15,680 nt of DNA. Origin: Mucilaginibacter sp. Lineage in GTDB: Bacteria > Bacteroidota > Bacteroidia > Sphingobacteriales > Sphingobacteriaceae. The translations under genes were made by a program, and so were the position numbers. Numbering within the stretch: the stretch's first letter is position 1; each line of letters begins with the position of its first letter. A model generated the notes under the pieces. That model was not told the DNA's origin. It saw only the letters and a list, made by a program, of their open reading frames with translations, and ran no database searches. Below, one piece after another: positions 1-7,686 of this stretch. The DNA lies in NCBI GenBank assembly GCA_014376655.1, contig JACMRC010000433.1, positions 1 to 15,680 on the forward strand, given 5' to 3'.

Positions 1-2
1 CA

Positions 3-815
3 CATGGGCAGGGGTATATTCATATTAGAAAAATTGATGCGATGGTTTGGAATAAATCCGAACTGCCCGAGGTTGACTACTCGACAGCTGTAAGTGAAGC
101 AGTTAAAAAAATTGGTTATAACGTTGCTTCCTTGGTGGAAGACGGCGCCACCCTACAATTAGGCATCGGCAGCATCCCGGACCAGGTTTTAAGTAATTTA
201 ACTACGCATAAAAATTTAGGCCTCCATACCGAAATGTTTTCTGACGGGATCATCCCGCTTATTGAAAGAGGAAACATTAATAACAGCCAGAAAAAATTAA
301 ACACGGGCCGCTCCGTCACATCATTTATAACAGGTACGCGTAAGTTGTATGATTATGTAAATGATAATCCGGGTATCAGGGTAATGGATATAAGTTACGT
401 AAACGATACCGGCACCATCAGGCAAAACCCCAAAGCTACAGCAATTAACAGCGCTATTGAAATTGATTTAACCGGGCAAATATGCTCAGACTCTATTGGC
501 ACTTATCAATACTCGGGCATAGGTGGGCAAATGGATTTTATACATGGTGCTTCATTGTCTGAAGGCGGCAAACCAATTATCGCTTTGCCGTCACAAACCA
601 ATAAGGGCATAAGTCGTATAGTGCCGTTTTTAAAAGAAGGAGCAGGGGTGGTAACAACACGTGGCCACGTGCATTGGGTTGTTACAGAATACGGCCTGGT
701 TAACCTGTTTGGTAAAAGCCTTAAACAACGTGCCCAGGCATTAATTGAAATAGCTCACCCTGATCATCGCCAAACATTGGAGGAGGCTTTTTATAACCGG
801 TTTGAAAAAGTATAA
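3..815 (+). CDS. Acetyl-CoA hydrolase/CoA-transferase (cat1/AbfT-like), 3' part
   Basis: This is the C-terminal part of a CoA-transferase of the acetyl-CoA hydrolase/4-hydroxybutyrate CoA-transferase family, which moves CoA between acyl groups (or to water) in the cytoplasm. The reading frame is open to the left edge: the 13 residues before the first ATG at 42 (beginning HGQGYIHIRKIDAM) resemble the conserved middle of the family, so the gene starts outside the window and about 160-170 residues are probably missing. Counting from that ATG, there is a GIG motif at 41-43, HTEMFSDG at 62-69 whose E64 fits the catalytic glutamate that forms the glutamyl-CoA intermediate, and GIGGQMDF, the glycine loop near the CoA site. 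The usp gene follows after 19 nt, so the two are probably co-transcribed. Substrate cannot be told from sequence. Confidence 0.85.
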   Translation, partial: HGQGYIHIRKIDAMVWNKSELPEVDYSTAVSEAVKKIGYNVASLVEDGATLQLGIGSIPDQVLSNLTTHKNLGLHTEMFSDGIIPLIERGNINNSQKKLNTGRSVTSFITGTRKLYDYVNDNPGIRVMDISYVNDTGTIRQNPKATAINSAIEIDLTGQICSDSIGTYQYSGIGGQMDFIHGASLSEGGKPIIALPSQTNKGISRIVPFLKEGAGVVTTRGHVHWVVTEYGLVNLFGKSLKQRAQALIEIAHPDHRQTLEEAFYNRFEKV

Positions 816-834
816 ACACTAAATATTCAAGATC

Positions 835-1722
835 ATGAAAACGATACTGGTATTAACTGATTTTACAATTAAGGCAGATCATGCGGCGCATTATGCTTTA
901 AAGCTGGCACAGAAGGTAAAGGCTAACATATTGCTGTGTAATATATATCCCGAGCCAACGGCAGTTCCGGTATCAACCCATACTTTTTGGAGTAATGGTG
1001 ATAATGAAGTTTTTGAGCAGGATAGCTTAAACGATCTGGCCGCGCTGGCCAACCGTTTAAAGAATCTATTAGCTAATGATAATGCCGATGAGTTTAAACC
1101 AGCTATTGAACTATGCAGTAAAGCCGGGCCATTAACTGCAGCCATTAATTATATAGTAGCAAGCAGGCAAGTATTATTCGCCGTCATAGCAACGCATAGC
1201 GCCATAGATTATCTAACTTTCTTAACAGGCAACCATGCTAACGAAATCATAGAGAATGCAAACTGCCCTGTTTTAGTTATACCTTATCAATTACCATTTA
1301 ACGGTTTTCAAAAAATTGCCTTTGCTACAGATCTGGCACATAACGGTACTGATGTTTTGCATAGCTTGTATCATATTACCAAATATTTTGATTCGGAAGT
1401 ATTGATTACACATGTTGGTATGGCAAAGTTGGCCAGGGTAACAGAAGATTATATAACAAAACGTTTTTTGTGCCAGGAGATAGGGGTAAGCCATTATCCA
1501 AAAATTAAATACCGATCTGTCCAAAACAAAAGTATTACTGCTGGTTTGCAATGGCTGGCAGAAAATGACGATATAGATCTTTTAGTTTTAGTACACCATA
1601 AACGTAATTTGATCCAAAAGATATTCGAGCCAAGTATTACAAAAAAATTGGCCACCCGTTTTGCTAAACCGATGTTGGTTTTTCCAAGCTCTTACGAGCG
1701 TGGAAGTATACCAATATTGTAA
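835..1722 (+). CDS. Universal stress protein, tandem UspA domains
   Basis: A 295-residue cytoplasmic protein made of two Usp domains, about residues 1-150 and 157-285. Each begins with the usual beta strand plus acidic residue (ILVLTDF at 4-10; IAFATDL at 161-167) and ends with the family's CPVLVIP-type strand (144-150 and KPMLVFP at 279-285). The ATP-binding glycine pattern (G-2x-G-9x-G-S/T) is degraded in domain 1, where only TGN at 131-133 remains, and absent in domain 2, which reads HHKRNLIQKIF. ATP binding is therefore doubtful. Tandem Usp proteins are frequent in Bacteroidota, often near low-oxygen or energy-stress genes, but the target is unknown. It lies 19 nt behind the CoA-transferase gene and is followed by a strong terminator, so it is the last gene of that operon. 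Confidence 0.88.
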   Translation: MKTILVLTDFTIKADHAAHYALKLAQKVKANILLCNIYPEPTAVPVSTHTFWSNGDNEVFEQDSLNDLAALANRLKNLLANDNADEFKPAIELCSKAGPLTAAINYIVASRQVLFAVIATHSAIDYLTFLTGNHANEIIENANCPVLVIPYQLPFNGFQKIAFATDLAHNGTDVLHSLYHITKYFDSEVLITHVGMAKLARVTEDYITKRFLCQEIGVSHYPKIKYRSVQNKSITAGLQWLAENDDIDLLVLVHHKRNLIQKIFEPSITKKLATRFAKPMLVFPSSYERGSIPIL

Positions 1723-1744
1723 TAAGTTGTGTGTTGTGAGAGTG

Positions 1745-1780
1745 TGCCTATGGCCAAATTGGCCATGGGCATTTTTTATT
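1745..1780 (+). terminator. Rho-independent terminator after usp
   Basis: An 11-bp stem, TGCCTATGGCC (1745-1755) with GGCCATGGGCA (1761-1771), has one G-T wobble and a 5-nt loop AAATT. It is followed by six T, one A and more T. It ends the CoA-transferase/usp transcript and insulates the promoter that starts at about 1823. Confidence 0.9.
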
Positions 1781-1822
1781 TAAGGCTCTTCGATAAATAG
1801 TTGTAAATGTTTTATTTATAAA

Positions 1823-1836
1823 GAGATATGCATCAC
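1823..1836 (+). promoter_or_regulatory. Crp/Fnr-type operator 1 (upstream of yceI-porin)
   Basis: Imperfect inverted repeat GAGAT-ATGC-ATCAC, followed by TTT. Four of five positions pair. The right half is identical to that of the site before ccoNO and differs by one base from that before ccoI. It sits 16 nt before the CATCATTC octamer, as do the other two. On its own the left half is weak; the call rests on the shared spacing. Confidence 0.6.
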
Positions 1837-1852
1837 TTTAATAAGCACTTCA

Positions 1853-1888
1853 CATCATTCCTCACCCTGGTTATGCAGGGTACTTTTG
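1853..1888 (+). promoter_or_regulatory. Core promoter 1 of yceI-porin (CATCATTC octamer and TAnnTTTG -7 box)
   Basis: The octamer CATCATTC is at 1853-1860, then come 20 nt, then TACTTTTG at 1881-1888, a perfect match to the Bacteroidota -7 consensus TAnnTTTG. The octamer lies where the -33 TTTG would be expected, and no TTTG is present. Transcription should start a few bases after 1888, giving a short leader before the ATG at 1912. The 20-nt spacer of this copy alone contains an 18-bp palindrome (1864-1881) that overlaps the first base of the -7 box. Confidence 0.7.
1864..1881 (+). repeat. 18-bp palindrome inside the yceI promoter spacer
   Basis: ACCCTG-GTTATG-CAGGGT is a perfect 6+6 inverted repeat between the octamer and the -7 box. 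It could be an extra operator specific to this promoter. It lies upstream of the inferred transcription start, so an RNA hairpin is unlikely unless transcription comes from farther left. It is absent from the ccoI and ccoNO promoters. Confidence 0.45.
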
Positions 1889-1911
1889 GTCATAATAAAA
1901 CATCAAACAAA

Positions 1912-2520
1912 ATGAAAAATTTAAACAGAAAAATAGTAGCAATCACCTTTATAATAGCCGCGGTTATTTTGGGTGCAGTGCCTCAGATAGTGAGCGCGCA
2001 AAGTAATTATAAATTAACGCCCGGTAAGGATGCCACCATCAAGGTACTCGGTACATCTAATGTACACGATTGGGCTTTAACATCATCAGCAGCCGAGAGC
2101 CAGGGCGAGTTTAAATTAGATGGCGATGGCCAGCTTCGCGGTCTTTCTTCATTCAGTTTATCAGTGGGTGCGAAAACGCTTAAAAGCGAGCACGAATCAA
2201 TGGATAACCGGACCTACAAAACCATGAAGGCCGATCAATATCCAAAGGTTACATATAAACTAAGTTCGGCCACAGTAACCTCATCTCAAAAAAACAAATC
2301 CACCATTAAAGCAACCGGTGATCTTACCATAGCAGGTGTATCGCAAACTATAGTTATGACAATTTATGCGGTTACCAATGCTGATAACACTATCACCTGT
2401 ACCGGGTCTGAAAACCTGAAACTAACCGATTATAAAATTGACCCACCAAGCTTTATGTTGGGTGCCATGAAGGTTAAAAATGACCTAATTATTCAATTTA
2501 ATCTTAACTACAAAAAATAA
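1912..2520 (+). CDS. YceI-like periplasmic lipocalin-fold protein (copy 1)
   Basis: A 202-residue exported protein of the YceI family, a lipocalin-like beta barrel known in other members to bind polyisoprenoid lipids. The start at 1912 gives a clean signal peptide (positive MKNLNRK, hydrophobic 8-22, cleavage probably after VSA near residue 29) and lies 23 nt behind the -7 box. An in-frame ATG at 1828 would add 28 residues, but it lies inside the operator, upstream of the promoter. Family marks are GTSNVHDW at 47-54, SFSLSV, the stretch from KSEHESMDNRTYKTM to YPKVTYKL, and a C-terminal LTDYKIDPPSFMLG block that is repeated in diverged form in the second YceI at 4441. The outer-membrane protein gene follows after 34 nt in the same transcript. 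The ligand is unknown; a quinone or other isoprenoid carrier is possible but only inferred. Confidence 0.88.
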   Translation: MKNLNRKIVAITFIIAAVILGAVPQIVSAQSNYKLTPGKDATIKVLGTSNVHDWALTSSAAESQGEFKLDGDGQLRGLSSFSLSVGAKTLKSEHESMDNRTYKTMKADQYPKVTYKLSSATVTSSQKNKSTIKATGDLTIAGVSQTIVMTIYAVTNADNTITCTGSENLKLTDYKIDPPSFMLGAMKVKNDLIIQFNLNYKK

Positions 2521-2554
2521 ACAAACATTAACCAACCCTTTAAATAATAATATC

Positions 2555-3934
2555 ATGAAAACTAAAATTTTTACCATAATTGGCACACTTGCCATCGGCG
2601 CTTTAGGCGTAATTCCTTTAACCGCAAGCGCACAGGAAGGACAAATACAATACTATCGTCCTAACAACAAACAAGGCATAAATGTATTTGAAACCAGTAA
2701 AAAAGATACTGTAAAATTTACCGGCCTTAAAGTTAAAATAGGTGGTGGTTTAACAATGGCCTATCAAACTTTAAAGGCTTCAAACACGGCCACACCGGTT
2801 ACAAAAACGGTAGGCACGGCAACCGTCAATGTTAATGCCATCACGCCAATATATAATGGTTTTAACCTACCGATGGCCAGTATGCTTTTTGATGTACAGT
2901 TGGCCGATGGTGTACGCTTAAACCTGACCACTTACCTGGCAACAAGGCACCATGAAGATTCATGGGTAAAAGGCGGCTACTTACAAATAGATAAAATGCC
3001 ATTTCTAAAAAGCCCGTTTATAGATGATATCATGAAAAGCGTAACCCTGGTTATTGGCCAATCTGATGTTGACTACGGCGACCAGCATTTCCGCAGATCA
3101 GACGGCGGTAATACCATCTACAATCCATTTGTAGAAAACTATTTGATGGACGAGTTTGCTACAGAAATTGGTATGCACGTTTATTATAAATGTCAAACAA
3201 CAGGCTTGTTTGCAATGGGTGCAATTACTGATGGCGAATTAAACGCTGTTACCATTGCCCCAACCAAAATAGACGCAAAAACTGGCGAAGTTACCAAATA
3301 CCCACCTGCATTTATAGGTAAATTAGGTTTCGACAAACAACTTACTCCTGATTTTAGGTTAAGAGTTTCAGGCTCTGTGTATTCTGTAAGCAGCGCAGCA
3401 AGTAATACCTTATTTGGCGGCGATCGTACCGGCTCAAACTATTATAATGTGATGTCAAACCCCACCACAGCAGCGGGCAGTGTACTTACACAAGCGGTTG
3501 ACTATAATGCCTTCTCAGGAAGATTTAATCCCGGCTTTGGTCAGGAGAACCATAGCTTGATGGGAAACTTGTTTTTGAAATATCGCGGCCTTGAATTTTT
3601 TGGAACAATAGAATCAGCAAAAGGCAGGACAATTACAGAAACATCAAGCCGTGGTGCAAAACAATATGCCGGCGACATTATCTACAGATTCCCTGCAGAA
3701 ACAGAAAACTTTTGGGTAGGCTATCGTTATAATACCGTAAAGGCAACTATTGTTGGTAACACTACAGATGTTACTGTTAACCGCTCTGCTGCTTCAGCTG
3801 GATGGTTCTTAACCAAAAATATTATGATGAAAGGCGAATGGGTTAGCCAACAGTATAAAGACTATGATGCTACCAATATATTAAATGGCGGCAAGTTTAG
3901 CGGCTTGGTTATACAGGCAGCCATATCATTTTAG
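2555..3934 (+). CDS. Outer-membrane beta-barrel porin-like protein
   Basis: A 459-residue secreted protein with a clear signal peptide (hydrophobic 5-21, cleavage after TASA at residue 26). The rest alternates polar and hydrophobic residues in strand-like stretches such as GLKVKIGGGLTMAYQTL, RLNLTTYLATRH and FWVGYRYNTVKATIV. It ends in phenylalanine (IQAAISF), the usual signal for insertion by the BAM machinery. The DVDYGDQHFRRSDGGN and NPFVENYLMDEFATEIG segments resemble phosphate-selective-porin or OprO/P-like barrel proteins of Bacteroidota, but I cannot name the substrate. It follows yceI after 34 nt and is followed by a strong terminator, so yceI-porin is a two-gene operon under promoter 1. 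The shared promoter module links it to cbb3 oxidase expression. Confidence 0.72.
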   Translation: MKTKIFTIIGTLAIGALGVIPLTASAQEGQIQYYRPNNKQGINVFETSKKDTVKFTGLKVKIGGGLTMAYQTLKASNTATPVTKTVGTATVNVNAITPIYNGFNLPMASMLFDVQLADGVRLNLTTYLATRHHEDSWVKGGYLQIDKMPFLKSPFIDDIMKSVTLVIGQSDVDYGDQHFRRSDGGNTIYNPFVENYLMDEFATEIGMHVYYKCQTTGLFAMGAITDGELNAVTIAPTKIDAKTGEVTKYPPAFIGKLGFDKQLTPDFRLRVSGSVYSVSSAASNTLFGGDRTGSNYYNVMSNPTTAAGSVLTQAVDYNAFSGRFNPGFGQENHSLMGNLFLKYRGLEFFGTIESAKGRTITETSSRGAKQYAGDIIYRFPAETENFWVGYRYNTVKATIVGNTTDVTVNRSAASAGWFLTKNIMMKGEWVSQQYKDYDATNILNGGKFSGLVIQAAISF

Positions 3935-3956
3935 TACCCTAAGTGACTATTGAGAT

Positions 3957-3992
3957 AAGGCCCCAAACTGCGAAGTGAGGGGCCTTGTTTTT
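3957..3992 (+). terminator. Rho-independent terminator after the porin gene
   Basis: Stem AAGGCCCC (3957-3964) pairs perfectly with GGGGCCTT (3979-3986). A small inner ACT-GCGA-AGT hairpin can stack inside, and GTTTTT follows. It ends the yceI-porin operon. Confidence 0.88.
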
Positions 3993-4018
3993 GATCGTTT
4001 TAAAACTAATCCATCAAC

Positions 4019-4426
4019 ATGAAAAAAATAATTGTTTCGGGCTTTATAACCGGCTGCATATTGTTTGTAGTTAGCTATGGCGGTTTATACCTGGCTGTAA
4101 GGTATTTCCCGTCGTTGTTTACAGAATATTTTAACCCGCTTTTTAATTCGGACGGGAGCAGGGATGTGCTATTTTATTTGCATGCTTTCATCTTCAGTTT
4201 CGCGCTATCATGGTTTTGGGACAGGTTTAAAACCATGTTTAAAGGCGTATTTATTTTACGCGGAATAGAGTTTGGCCTGGTGTACTCGGTCATTGCGCTT
4301 TTACCGGTAATGTGGATCTCATTTAGCGCGTTAGATATTACCGTTGCCATGGTATCAAGTTGGTTTATCTATGGGTTAATACAGGCCACTGTAGCCGGGA
4401 TGGTATTTGCAAAACTTAATCCATAG
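4019..4426 (+). CDS. Small four-helix membrane protein, unknown function
   Basis: A 135-residue inner-membrane protein with four predicted helices at about 5-28, 50-67, 84-101 and 107-131. The loops are short and charged (WDRFKTMFKG at 67-76), and no catalytic or metal motif is visible. I do not recognise a family. It starts 26 nt after the porin terminator and is followed after 14 nt by the second yceI, so the two are probably co-transcribed. The promoter is unclear: a poor TGTTTTTG at 3986-3993 could act as a -7 box, or transcription could arise from partial read-through. The phased Crp/Fnr-type module seen elsewhere is absent here. Its place between two YceI genes suggests an envelope role linked to them, which is inference only. 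Confidence 0.7.
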   Translation: MKKIIVSGFITGCILFVVSYGGLYLAVRYFPSLFTEYFNPLFNSDGSRDVLFYLHAFIFSFALSWFWDRFKTMFKGVFILRGIEFGLVYSVIALLPVMWISFSALDITVAMVSSWFIYGLIQATVAGMVFAKLNP

Positions 4427-4440
4427 TCAAACCATAAGTT

Positions 4441-5028
4441 ATGCTGTACAGAAATATTTTATGGGCAACCGCTGTTTTACTAACCAGCTTTGCGAAGCCG
4501 GTTGAAACAAAAAAATGGCTCATCAGCGAAAGTAGCAGCCTATCTGTTAACGGTACAACCAACATCAATAAGTTTACCTGCGATATACCGGCATACGATC
4601 AAACAGATACGCTAATGTTAAGCAGGAGGAATAAAGAAATTATATTATCGGGCGATATCAGACTTAAAATACAAAGCTTTGATTGCCATAACTCCATGAT
4701 GACCCATGATTTGCGGAAAACTTTAAAAGAAAAGGAATTTCCGCGCCTGCATATTAGGTTCTTATCATTAAGCGAGTATCCGGAGCTGACTGCCAAACCG
4801 GCTACAATAACTGGCTTTGTAGACATTGAACTTGCCGGGGCATCCAAACGTTTCCAGGTAAACTACCAGGTATCAATAGACGCGCAAAAAAATATTCATC
4901 TCTTAGGATCCCAGGATATTAACTTTTCTGATTTTAATCTTATCCCACCACGGAAATTGGGTGGAATGATAAAAACCAATGACAAGCTTAGTGTAGCTTT
5001 CCATCTAAAAATGAAGGCACTTAATTAA
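4441..5028 (+). CDS. YceI-like protein (copy 2, diverged)
   Basis: A 195-residue protein with a short hydrophobic leader (residues 5-18, LLTSFA before the mature part), so probably exported. It is a diverged paralogue of the YceI-like protein at 1912: GTTNINKFTC takes the place of GTSNVHDW, and FSDFNLIPPRKLGGMIKTND parallels the LTDYKIDPPSFMLGAMKVKND region near the C-terminus. The histidine of the first copy's NVHDW motif is not conserved, and the protein has two cysteines (in TCDIP and DCHNS) that the first lacks, so ligand or partner may differ. It follows the four-helix membrane protein gene by 14 nt. The ccoI promoter begins only 9 nt after its stop codon. Confidence 0.8.
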   Translation: MLYRNILWATAVLLTSFAKPVETKKWLISESSSLSVNGTTNINKFTCDIPAYDQTDTLMLSRRNKEIILSGDIRLKIQSFDCHNSMMTHDLRKTLKEKEFPRLHIRFLSLSEYPELTAKPATITGFVDIELAGASKRFQVNYQVSIDAQKNIHLLGSQDINFSDFNLIPPRKLGGMIKTNDKLSVAFHLKMKALN

Positions 5029-5037
5029 TGAAAAAAA

Positions 5038-5051
5038 CTGACGACGGTCAC
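5038..5051 (+). promoter_or_regulatory. Crp/Fnr-type operator 2 (upstream of ccoI)
   Basis: Inverted repeat CTGAC-GACG-GTCAC, followed by TTTTTT. The inner TGAC/GTCA pairs perfectly and resembles the TTGAC-N4-GTCAA variant of the Fnr/FixK box. It stands exactly 16 nt before the CATCATTC octamer of the ccoI promoter, the same distance as in the other two copies. Confidence 0.68.
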
Positions 5052-5067
5052 TTTTTTCCTCGCCACT

Positions 5068-5103
5068 CATCATTCTTTAATACTAAATATCAAGGCAGTT
5101 TTG
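5068..5103 (+). promoter_or_regulatory. Core promoter 2 of ccoI-ccoS
   Basis: CATCATTC at 5068-5075, 20 nt, then CAGTTTTG at 5096-5103, which matches TAnnTTTG except for the first base. The ATG of ccoI follows 16 nt later. The weak -7 box and the lack of a TTTG at -33 fit a promoter that needs an activator bound at the upstream repeat. Confidence 0.66.
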
Positions 5104-5119
5104 AGGTAAAATAATTCTG

Positions 5120-7510
5120 ATGATTAAAAGCCCTGTTCTTGAAAAAACAACCTGCTATCATTGCGGTGACGATTGTACAACTATAGAATATATTGTTGAA
5201 GAAAAGCACTTTTGCTGCCATGGCTGTAAAAGCGTTTACGAAGTATTATCGGTAGATAACCTTTGTAATTATTATAGCTACAATGACCATCCAGGCGTAA
5301 CACGTAAGCAAACCAATAAGCGTTTTGATTATTTAAGCGACCCAACTATCGCCAACGACCTGATAGATTATCAAGACACACGTATTTCCATAGTTACCTT
5401 TTACATTCCGCAGATCCATTGCAGCTCTTGTTTATGGCTATTAGAGAAGCTAAATAAAATTAATCCCGCCGTGCAATATTGCCGGGTAGATTTCCTAAAA
5501 AAACAGCTTAATATTCGCTACGATCACGAACAGTTAAACCTACAGCAACTGGTTGAGCTTTTAGATAACATAGGCTATGAGCCATTGATAAGCCTGCAGG
5601 ATGTTATAAAAAAGCAAAACAATGCCGATAAAGACAACCTGGTATCAAAAATAGCCGTGGCAGGTTTTTGCTTTGGCAATGTTATGTTGTTAAGCTTCCC
5701 CGAATATTTCGGTTTATCGGGCTTTGAGCAAACATTTAAACACTTTTTTGGCTGGCTAAACATTTTATTTTGTTTACCCATAGTGCTGTATAGCGGCACC
5801 GGGTATTTTGTTTCGGCCAGGCAAAATTTAAAGAACCGGGTATTAAATATTGATTTTCCTCTCGCCCTTGGCATAGCCGTTTTATCTGCCCGCACAGTTT
5901 TAGAAATTGTTACCCATACAGGTGCAGGCTTTGCCGATACGCTTTGCGGACTGGTGTTTTTCTTACTGGTAGGCAAATTCGTTCAGAAAAAAACATACCA
6001 CCATATTTCGTTCGAACGCGATTACCGATCGTTTTTCCCCGTGGCTGTACATATTATTGAAAATGATGCAGAGAAACCGGTGCCGCTTGGCAAGCTGGGT
6101 ATTGGTAACAGAATGGTTATCCGTAACAACGAGATCATACCTGCCGATGCGATATTGTTAAAGGGCGAGGCTTTAGTTGATTTTAGTTTTGTAACAGGCG
6201 AAGCTATACCCGTAAGTAAAACCCTTGGTGAGATTATTTATGCAGGTGGCCGCCAAACCGGCGAAGCTATTGAATTGGAGGTAGTCAAACCTGTCTCGCA
6301 AAGTTACCTTACCCAATTATGGAACAACGAAGCCTTTACTCGTACGCAGGATAAACGCATGCAAACCTTTAACGAGAAAGTGAGCAAATACTTTACTATT
6401 GTATTGCTATCAATAGCATTTGCCACGCTCATTTTTTGGTTACCAACAGATGTGAGAAGAGGTTTTGCTGCATTTACAGCCATATTAATTGTGGCTTGTC
6501 CTTGTGCATTGGCATTAAGTACCCCTTTTACCATGTCGGCAGCGTTAAGCATTTTTGACCGTAACCGTTTTTATTTAAAGAATGTAGCAGTGGTAGAGCA
6601 GTTGGCAGCAATTGATACCATTGTAATGGATAAAACAGGTACAATAACCACAGGCACGGTTAATAACATAAAATTAGAAGCTGATTTAACTGATGAACAA
6701 AAGCAGTTGGTTTACAGCCTTTGCAGTAATTCTAACCATCCGTTAAGCCGTATAATTTGCCGCTACCTTGGTAATATGGATCAGCTTGCGGTAGCGGGAT
6801 ATACCGAAATTGCGGGCAAAGGCGTACAGGCTCATATTAATGGGCACTTTGTAATGGCGGGCAGCGCCGATTTTATACTGGGGTGCAGTGATCATACATC
6901 GGCGCATACAATGGTTCATATCGCTATTGATGATAGGTATATGGGCTATGTTGCATTCTCACTAAGTTACCGCGATGGTATGAAAAATATTGCAGCTTTA
7001 GCAGGCAGTTATGATGAGTACTTACTCTCCGGCGATCAGGATCATGAAAGGGGAGACCTACAGCAGTTTTTCCCAAATGCAAATAGTATGTACTTTAACC
7101 AATCGCCACAAAGCAAGTTGGATTTTGTACAATCGCTGCAACAAAACGGCAGTAAAGTAATGATGATGGGTGATGGGCTTAACGACTCGGGGGCTTTAAA
7201 GCAAAGCGACCTGGGCATAGCCGTTACGGATAATGTAAATAACTTCTCGCCCGGCAGCGATGCCATCCTTGATGGTAAATCGTTTGATAAATTGCCGGTG
7301 TTTTTACGTTTTGCTAAGGACACGATAGCCATTATTCATTTCTCCTTTTTTATATCCTTAACCTACAACCTGGTTGGTTTAAGTTATGCTGTAACGGGTA
7401 ATTTATCGCCATTAACGGCCGCTATATTAATGCCGTTAAGCACCGCTACCATTATATCATTTACCAGCATCGCCACGCATTTCGCCGCAAAAAAACGACA
7501 ATTAATATGA
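5120..7510 (+). CDS. ccoI: Copper-transporting P1B-type ATPase for cbb3 oxidase assembly
   Basis: A 796-residue inner-membrane pump (CcoI/FixI/CopA2 type), which in other bacteria exports Cu(I) for the CuB centre of CcoN. The order is: an N-terminal cysteine-rich domain (C12, C15, C19, C32, C33, C36), a heavy-metal-associated domain with CSSC at 101-104, membrane helices from about 176, the actuator loop VTGEAIPVSK (TGE 359-361), the CPC ion motif at 460-462, the phosphorylated aspartate D504 in DKTGT, the HP of SNHPLS at 540-541, and GDGLND at 684-689. It ends with a helix pair at about 735-785. The cysteine-rich leader plus neighbouring ccoS and ccoNO separate it from housekeeping CopA. Its stop overlaps the ccoS start by 4 bp (ATGA). 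It is read from promoter 2. Confidence 0.95.
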   Translation: MIKSPVLEKTTCYHCGDDCTTIEYIVEEKHFCCHGCKSVYEVLSVDNLCNYYSYNDHPGVTRKQTNKRFDYLSDPTIANDLIDYQDTRISIVTFYIPQIHCSSCLWLLEKLNKINPAVQYCRVDFLKKQLNIRYDHEQLNLQQLVELLDNIGYEPLISLQDVIKKQNNADKDNLVSKIAVAGFCFGNVMLLSFPEYFGLSGFEQTFKHFFGWLNILFCLPIVLYSGTGYFVSARQNLKNRVLNIDFPLALGIAVLSARTVLEIVTHTGAGFADTLCGLVFFLLVGKFVQKKTYHHISFERDYRSFFPVAVHIIENDAEKPVPLGKLGIGNRMVIRNNEIIPADAILLKGEALVDFSFVTGEAIPVSKTLGEIIYAGGRQTGEAIELEVVKPVSQSYLTQLWNNEAFTRTQDKRMQTFNEKVSKYFTIVLLSIAFATLIFWLPTDVRRGFAAFTAILIVACPCALALSTPFTMSAALSIFDRNRFYLKNVAVVEQLAAIDTIVMDKTGTITTGTVNNIKLEADLTDEQKQLVYSLCSNSNHPLSRIICRYLGNMDQLAVAGYTEIAGKGVQAHINGHFVMAGSADFILGCSDHTSAHTMVHIAIDDRYMGYVAFSLSYRDGMKNIAALAGSYDEYLLSGDQDHERGDLQQFFPNANSMYFNQSPQSKLDFVQSLQQNGSKVMMMGDGLNDSGALKQSDLGIAVTDNVNNFSPGSDAILDGKSFDKLPVFLRFAKDTIAIIHFSFFISLTYNLVGLSYAVTGNLSPLTAAILMPLSTATIISFTSIATHFAAKKRQLI

Positions 7511-7686
7511 ACATACTTTACTTCTTGATAGGGTGCAGCGTAGTGCTTGCCCTTGGCTTTTTGGGCGCTTTTTTTTGGGCCCAGGGCAACGGGCAAAATG
7601 ATGACCTGTTTACCCCATCAATGCGTGTGCTTATTGAGGATGATGAAGAAAAGCCCGAAAATACAGAGCCGCCCATACAAAAGTGA
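7507..7686 (+). CDS. ccoS: cbb3-type cytochrome oxidase assembly protein CcoS
   Basis: A 59-residue protein, MNILYFLIGCSVVLALGFLG and onward, with one membrane helix at about 3-24 and the family's hallmark after it: WAQGNGQNDDLFTPSMRVLIEDDEE, equivalent to the GQFDDLEGPA..IL.DD pattern of CcoS. In other bacteria CcoS is needed for cofactor insertion into the cbb3 oxidase. It starts within the end of ccoI (ATGA overlap), so it is translationally coupled. Its TGA stop (7684-7686) lies inside the inverted repeat that heads the next operon. Confidence 0.92.
   Translation: MNILYFLIGCSVVLALGFLGAFFWAQGNGQNDDLFTPSMRVLIEDDEEKPENTEPPIQK

Noticed and set aside
891..1145. Open frame on the minus strand within usp, typical of several antisense frames in the window
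   Set aside because: Shadow of a real gene: the composition follows the opposite strand and there are no domains or promoter.
3986..3993. TGTTTTTG as a -7 box for the 4019 gene
   Set aside because: It is part of the terminator T-run, has no -33 element or octamer 20 nt upstream, and is too simple a sequence to call.
6886..6898. TGATCA palindrome followed by ATACATC inside ccoI, looking like an Fnr half-site
   Set aside because: The second half is displaced and does not fit TGAT-N4-ATCA, and it lies deep in a coding region.
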